Assembly (NCBI GenBank): GCA_946412015.1
Contig: CAMKGA010000016.1
Location: 1 to 37,590 of the forward strand
DNA from: an uncultured Caryophanales bacterium
Lineage (GTDB): Bacteria; Bacillota_I; Bacilli_A; RF39; UBA660
Length of the DNA: 37,590 nt
Direction: 5' to 3'
Made by a program: the position numbers and the translations under genes
Shown: in pieces, positions 33,843-37,590 of the stretch
Numbering within the stretch: the stretch's first letter is position 1
How the letters are laid out: every line of letters starts with the position of its first letter
The notes under the pieces: generated by a model
Seen by the model: the letters and a program-made list of their open reading frames with translations, nothing else
Databases searched by the model: none
What the model was told of the DNA's origin: nothing

Positions 33843-34709
33843 TTTCATTTGTTTAGCAACTTCTTCAGCAAAATTTTCTTCTCTTTTTTCCATTCCTTCG
33901 CCTACTTCGAATCTAACCATAGATGTAATTACTCCACCTTTTGATTTAACATATTCTCTAACTTTAGAATCACTGTCTTTAACAAATGATTGTTCTTCAA
34001 GACAAATCTCTTCATAAAATTTACGAATACGTCCTTCTACCATTTTTGCAGCAATTTCTTCTGGTTTTCCTTCGTTCATTGCTTGTTCTTTTAAGATTTC
34101 TCTTTCTTTTTCAACCTCTTCAGTTGGTACACTATCTTTATTTAAATACTTAGGTCTCATTGCAGCTGCATGCATAGCACAATCCTTAGCAACATCACTA
34201 CTTGCACCATCAACAGTAATTAATACAGCAATTTTACCACCCATGTGAATATATTCACCAAATTCTTCACTATCACTCTTAGTAACAATTTCAAATCTTC
34301 TTAAAGATAATTTTTCACCAATCTTAGCAGTTTTAGCAATTATTAAATCATTAATAGAACCTTCACCACAATCAAGTTTTAATGCATCTTCTACAGTTTT
34401 AACATCAGTATCAATAATAGTTTCTAATATTGTTTTTACCATTGATGTAAACTCTTCATTTTTAGCAACAAAATCTGTTTCAGAATTAACCTCAACGATT
34501 GCTGCCTTATTTCCTTTAATAAGAATTGAAGCAACTCCCTCAGCAGCAATTCTATCTGCCTTTTTAGCAGCTTTTGAAATTCCTTTTTCTCTTAACCAAT
34601 CGATTGATTTAGAAATATCTCCATCATTAGCTTCTAACGCTTTTTTACAATCTAGCATTCCTGCTCCAGTTTTCTCTCTTAATTCTTTTACTAAACTAGC
34701 ACTTATCAT
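33840..34709 (-). CDS. tsf: translation elongation factor Ts
   Basis: EF-Ts of 289 residues, normal length. It is the nucleotide exchange factor that recharges EF-Tu, encoded at 2277 in this window. The N-terminal UBA-like domain (ASLVKELREKTGAGMLDCKK) and the EF-Tu-contact motif TDFVAKN near 79-85 are present, followed by the core and a terminal Lys/Glu helix. AAGGAGG precedes the ATG. It follows rpsB in the usual order, but with a terminator-like hairpin in the 53-base gap. Confidence 0.97.
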   Translation of the reverse strand: MISASLVKELREKTGAGMLDCKKALEANDGDISKSIDWLREKGISKAAKKADRIAAEGVASILIKGNKAAIVEVNSETDFVAKNEEFTSMVKTILETIIDTDVKTVEDALKLDCGEGSINDLIIAKTAKIGEKLSLRRFEIVTKSDSEEFGEYIHMGGKIAVLITVDGASSDVAKDCAMHAAAMRPKYLNKDSVPTEEVEKEREILKEQAMNEGKPEEIAAKMVEGRIRKFYEEICLEEQSFVKDSDSKVREYVKSKGGVITSMVRFEVGEGMEKREENFAEEVAKQMK

Positions 34710-34733
34710 ATAATCCTCCTTTTTTAAAAATTA

Positions 34734-34757
34734 AAGATGATTTAGAAAAATCATCTT
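34734..34757 (-). terminator. terminator-like hairpin between rpsB and tsf
   Basis: AAGATGATTT, loop TTCT, AAATCATCTT, then TAATTTTT on the minus strand. It may end part of the transcripts and so set the S2 to EF-Ts ratio; no separate tsf promoter is obvious. Confidence 0.6.
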
Positions 34758-34762
34758 AAAGT

Positions 34763-35830
34763 CTATTTTAAAGCTTCTAATAACTCAGCTTTTTTCATTG
34801 TTGAATAACCTTTAATTTCACGAGTCTTAGCTAATTCTTTTAATTCAGCAACAGTTTTACCAGATAAATCAGTTTTTTCTGGGGCTTTTTCTAAAACTTT
34901 TTCTGCTTTTACATCAGCTTTAGCTTCTTCTTTTACAGTAGCTTTAACTTCTTCTTTTACAGTTTTCGTTTCTTTTGGTTGTTCTTTATTTTCACTTCTT
35001 TTAAATGATTTCTTCTTATCAAATCTCTTTTTATCAAATCTCTTATCAAAATTTCTTGGTCTATCTTCTTTTTTCTTAACTGATTCTACTGCTTTTTTCA
35101 TTATATCAGTACTGTCATCAACCTTGTTTCCAACATAATCAACAGTCTTACCACCATTAGCTTCAACTACAGCATTGTTAAGAACTCCAATAATAAGCTT
35201 AACAGCACGAATTGCATCATCATTTGATGGAATTACATAATCTACCATATCAGGATCACAGTTAGTGTCAACAATTCCAAATACTGGAATATTTAACTTT
35301 CTTGCTTCTCTGATTGCAATTTCTTCTTTTGATGGATCTACTATTACCATTGCTTGAGGTAATTTATCCATAGCTCTAATTCCACATAATAATTTATCTA
35401 ATTTTGCATATTCTTTTTTAAGTCCTACTACTTCTTTTTTTGGTAGTAAATCAAATGTCCCATCAACTTCCATCTTTTCAATAGTCTCAAGTCTTTTAAC
35501 ACGAGCACGAATAGTACGGAAATTTGTTAATGTTCCACCTAACCATCTTTCATTTACATAATAAGATTCTGAACGAAGAGCTTCTTCCTTTACAGCCTCT
35601 TGAGCTTGTTTTCTTGTTCCTACAAAAATTACTTTTCCACCTGCTTGGGCAATATCTTTTAATGCTTGATAAGCATCTTCTAAAGCTTTTGCAGTTTTTT
35701 GCAAATCAATAATATAAATATCATCTCTTGATGTGAAAATATATTCTTTCATTTTTGGATTCCATCTTTTTGTTTGATGTCCAAAATGAACTCCAGCTTC
35801 TAATAAGTTGTTCATAGATACAACTGCCAT
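34763..35830 (-). CDS. rpsB: 30S ribosomal protein S2 with C-terminal extension
   Basis: S2 of 355 residues. The body (1 to about 229) is typical: [20 protein letters not shown], then [12 protein letters not shown] and [10 protein letters not shown], closing with [11 protein letters not shown] and [14 protein letters not shown]. The remaining 125 residues are extra: a Lys/Arg-rich, then Lys/Glu/Ala-rich linker, ending in a compact 36-residue segment (320-355, [20 protein letters not shown]) with the pattern of a SAP/Rho-N type helical nucleic-acid-binding motif. AAGGAGG lies eight bases before the ATG. It is the first gene of the rpsB-tsf unit, with a leader of about 110 bases. Confidence 0.95.
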   Translation of the reverse strand: MAVVSMNNLLEAGVHFGHQTKRWNPKMKEYIFTSRDDIYIIDLQKTAKALEDAYQALKDIAQAGGKVIFVGTRKQAQEAVKEEALRSESYYVNERWLGGTLTNFRTIRARVKRLETIEKMEVDGTFDLLPKKEVVGLKKEYAKLDKLLCGIRAMDKLPQAMVIVDPSKEEIAIREARKLNIPVFGIVDTNCDPDMVDYVIPSNDDAIRAVKLIIGVLNNAVVEANGGKTVDYVGNKVDDSTDIMKKAVESVKKKEDRPRNFDKRFDKKRFDKKKSFKRSENKEQPKETKTVKEEVKATVKEEAKADVKAEKVLEKAPEKTDLSGKTVAELKELAKTREIKGYSTMKKAELLEALK

Positions 35831-35929
35831 AAATATTCCTCCTTTTTGTTAGTCTTCCACCTGCTTCATCTTTAACTGCCACCTATTGGCACCGACAATT
35901 AAATCTGCAAATGTGTAATTTAAAAAGCC
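35831..35929 (-). promoter_or_regulatory. structured leader of rpsB, candidate autoregulatory RNA
   Basis: The leader contains TGCC, a seven-base loop (AATAGGT) and GGCA as a clear short stem. It has two AGGTGG segments that imitate a ribosome binding site, and an A-rich stretch before the true AAGGAGG. Autoregulatory leaders for S2 are known in some bacteria; I do not recognise a named family, so the regulatory role is inference. Confidence 0.4.
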
Positions 35930-35946
35930 AAAAGTATTATAACACA
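35929..35946 (-). promoter_or_regulatory. extended -10 promoter of rpsB-tsf
   Basis: Minus-strand TGTGT followed by TATAAT. The -35 region is poor, so this relies on the extended -10. Confidence 0.6.
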
Positions 35947-35979
35947 TAAAAAATACTTTTTCTACCCCTAAATTTTAAT

Positions 35980-36696
35980 TTATTTTATCTTTTTTAATAC
36001 TTTACTCAATTTTTCATGTATCACAATAGAAGCATAAGAATCATAAGGAGTCTTATCTAGATTTATTATAATAAAATTTTTTCCAGTAAAATATGGTAAT
36101 AGCGAAGTTGCTGTATTTACTAAAAGTGAGGTACCACCTACAATAAGACAGTCAGATTGTGCTAATACATGCATAGCCTCTTTTGAAACATCAATATCAA
36201 CCATTTCACCATAAAGAACAATATCAGGCTTTAATATACCACCACAAACACATGTTGGAACAGTATTGCGCTTTATATCTTTAATATGATATTTTTTATT
36301 GCACTTCATGCAGTGAAAACTACTTGCATTACCATGTAATTCTAATACATTTTTAGAACCGGCCATCTGATGTAATCCATCTATATTTTGCGTAATAATA
36401 CAGCTAAGTATTCCTCTTTTTTCTAATTCTGCTAATTTATAGTGAATAATATTTGGTTTTACATTATCATAAATCATTTTATCAAAATAAAACTTATAAA
36501 ATAATTCAGGATTATTTAAAAAGCAATCAATACTAAGCATATATTCCGGTGAATAATCATATTTCTGATTATAAAGTCCATCTTTTCCTCTAAAATCAGG
36601 TATTCCACTTTCAGTTGATACACCAGCTCCGCCTAGAAAAACTATATTTTTAGAATTATTTATAATAAAATTTAATTTATTAATTTCTTTATCCAT
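35980..36696 (-). CDS. NAD-dependent protein deacylase, sirtuin
   Basis: A 238-residue class III deacylase. The NAD-binding GAGVSTESGIPDFR is at 23-36, TQNIDGLH at 102-109, the catalytic His at 121 (LELHG), the zinc cysteines at 129, 132, 149 and 151, and GTSLLV near 190. The residues that mark desuccinylases (Sirt5-like Tyr/Arg) are not evident, so a deacetylase is the simpler reading. GGAGG lies five bases before the ATG at 36696; a longer frame would begin with TTG inside the ribosome site. It has its own promoter and sits between rpsB and the NlpC/P60 gene. Confidence 0.93.
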   Translation of the reverse strand: MDKEINKLNFIINNSKNIVFLGGAGVSTESGIPDFRGKDGLYNQKYDYSPEYMLSIDCFLNNPELFYKFYFDKMIYDNVKPNIIHYKLAELEKRGILSCIITQNIDGLHQMAGSKNVLELHGNASSFHCMKCNKKYHIKDIKRNTVPTCVCGGILKPDIVLYGEMVDIDVSKEAMHVLAQSDCLIVGGTSLLVNTATSLLPYFTGKNFIIINLDKTPYDSYASIVIHEKLSKVLKKIK

Positions 36697-36719
36697 AATA
36701 ACCTCCAATAACTATTCAT

Positions 36720-36748
36720 AGTCTATCATATGAAATTACTAATTTCAA
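36720..36748 (-). promoter_or_regulatory. sirtuin gene promoter
   Basis: Minus-strand TTGAAA (36743-36748), 17 bases, TAGACT (36720-36725) with an extended -10 TG. The -35 directly follows the T-tract of the preceding terminator. Confidence 0.55.
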
Positions 36749-36772
36749 TAAAAAAAGCAATATAAATTGCTT
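36749..36772 (-). terminator. terminator of the NlpC/P60 gene
   Basis: AAGCAAT, loop TTAT, ATTGCTT, T7 on the minus strand, overlapping the stop codon. Confidence 0.85.
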
Positions 36773-37469
36773 ATCCTACTCTTCTTATTGTAACAATTGG
36801 CATTATATACATGCTATCAGTTCTAATCCCTAGGCTTGGTGTTGATGCATGTATTATAGTATTATTACCAGCATATATTGCAGAATGACTAACTACTCCA
36901 TTATATCCATATGAAATAATGTCTCCTGGTTGAGCATTTTCTATAGATACTGCCTGACCAACTGTGGCTTGGCCTCCTGCTGTTCTTGGAAGTGATACTC
37001 CAAAATTTTGATATACTGACATAACAAATCCCGAACAATCTGCACCATTAGTTAGACTAGTTCCTCCATATACATATGGATTTCCTACAAACTGTGCAGC
37101 AAATCCAGCAACTCCACCATAAGATGTATCTGCAACAGGTGCCGTTTGGGCAATTATTGCCTGCCTTGCTTGTTCTTGAGCAACTAGTCTTGCTGCTGCA
37201 GCCTCTTCTTCTGCTTTTCTTGCTGCTTCTGCTTCCGCTGCTGCACGAGCTTGTGCTGCAGCTTCTTCTCTTGCAACAATATATTCTTCAATTTCGTTAT
37301 TAATATAATTATCTAAAGACTCTTCACTTTGAACAAGTACATTTGCAGCTGTTACTGTATCTTTAGCTTTTACATCTACTGTTGAGTTACCCTTAAAAGT
37401 AACAACCATAGCTATTACTAAAACATCTGCCATAATTAAAACTAAACTTAATTTACGTTTTAAACTCAA
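36771..37469 (-). CDS. secreted NlpC/P60 peptidoglycan hydrolase, TTG start
   Basis: A 232-residue exported endopeptidase. It has an N-terminal signal or anchor (MSLKRKLSLVLIMADVLVIA), an Ala/Glu-rich coiled-coil linker (about 60-105), and a C-terminal NlpC/P60 domain with catalytic Cys145 in NGADCSGFV, His195 in SHSAIY and His207. It would cleave stem-peptide bonds in the wall, matching the FemAB-type enzyme as evidence for peptidoglycan. I start at the TTG at 37469, with GGTGA four bases upstream; the longer frame begins at the -35 box of the promoter itself and cannot be translated from that transcript. The linker raises local GC above the surroundings. Confidence 0.88.
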   Translation of the reverse strand: MSLKRKLSLVLIMADVLVIAMVVTFKGNSTVDVKAKDTVTAANVLVQSEESLDNYINNEIEEYIVAREEAAAQARAAAEAEAARKAEEEAAAARLVAQEQARQAIIAQTAPVADTSYGGVAGFAAQFVGNPYVYGGTSLTNGADCSGFVMSVYQNFGVSLPRTAGGQATVGQAVSIENAQPGDIISYGYNGVVSHSAIYAGNNTIIHASTPSLGIRTDSMYIMPIVTIRRVG

Positions 37470-37500
37470 ATTATCACCATCTTCATAGTCTGCTAAGATA

Positions 37501-37529
37501 ATAATATCATTAAATTTAAAATGTGTCAA
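37501..37529 (-). promoter_or_regulatory. promoter of the NlpC/P60 gene
   Basis: Minus-strand TTGACA (37524-37529), 17 bases, TATTAT (37501-37506) with an extended -10 TG. The last 60 bases of the window beyond it hold no recognised gene. Confidence 0.85.
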
Positions 37530-37590
37530 ATTAAATATGGCAATCGCTTAAAAATATTTAAAGATTAACTAATATTTGGAATAACTTCAA

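Noticed and set aside
37470-37529. Longer N-terminus of the NlpC/P60 protein
   Set aside because: The frame begins on the TTGACA -35 box, so it precedes transcription; the TTG at 37469 has a good site and gives a clean signal sequence.

Overview
The window is about 37.6 kb of very AT-rich, tightly packed chromosomal DNA. It has sigma-A type promoters, AAGGAGG or GGTGAT ribosome binding sites, and intrinsic terminators that often include the stop codon. The core genes (a str operon rpsL-rpsG-fusA-tuf, rpsB-tsf, uvrA, yqeG-yqeH, a YigZ-family gene, a FemAB-type peptidoglycan bridge enzyme, an NlpC/P60 peptidase and a YlbJ-like membrane protein) point to a low-GC Firmicute (Bacilli or Mollicute-related). 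The rich surface repertoire suggests an uncultured gut-type lineage, but that is inference. UGA acts as an ordinary stop (tetR and the metallophosphoesterase gene both end with TGA) and Trp is TGG, so this is not the Mycoplasma code.

Left part (1-8.2 kb): a FemAB-type transferase, a small membrane protein with a charged tail, the str operon from a near-consensus promoter (tuf has a second promoter of its own), a kinase-like protein with a separate promoter, and a hypothetical protein. 8.2-12 kb: an apparent operon of a cytoplasmic 16-repeat BspA-type leucine-rich protein, an ABC-F ATPase started from TTG one base after it, and the 190-residue hypothetical protein. 12.1-17.4 kb: a YlbJ-like membrane protein, then part of a type IV pilus/competence-like machine. 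This has two prepilin-like proteins that share a C-terminal module, divergent from a GspE/PilB-type ATPase with a long acidic repeat tail.

Middle (17.4-25.6 kb): uvrA; a compact four-gene operon (yqeG, yqeH, a membrane-anchored extracytoplasmic protein and a 100-residue hypothetical, joined by 8-base overlaps or gaps); a coiled-coil metallophosphoesterase; and two small hypothetical genes. 25.6-31.7 kb: a DUF2628-like membrane protein, a giant MMPL/RND exporter fused in frame to a Pip/YhgE-like heptad-repeat domain, a HEFVH metallopeptidase and a divergent TetR regulator. A perfect TGACT-N3-AGTCA palindrome covers the -35 box of the exporter promoter, so the TetR protein probably represses the exporter. 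31.6-37.6 kb: a membrane-anchored protein made of six tandem dockerin-like modules, a YigZ-family protein, rpsB-tsf (S2 carries an unusual C-terminal extension), a sirtuin and a secreted NlpC/P60 peptidase.

No tRNA, rRNA, CRISPR array, insertion sequence or phage gene was recognised, and no gene-free stretch exceeds about 180 bases. The strongest candidates for something new are the exporter/Pip fusion with a complete Shine-Dalgarno and signal peptide buried at the junction, the ABC-F protein with one apparently dead ATP site, the pilus-like locus with module-bearing pseudopilins, and the enzyme-free polydockerin.
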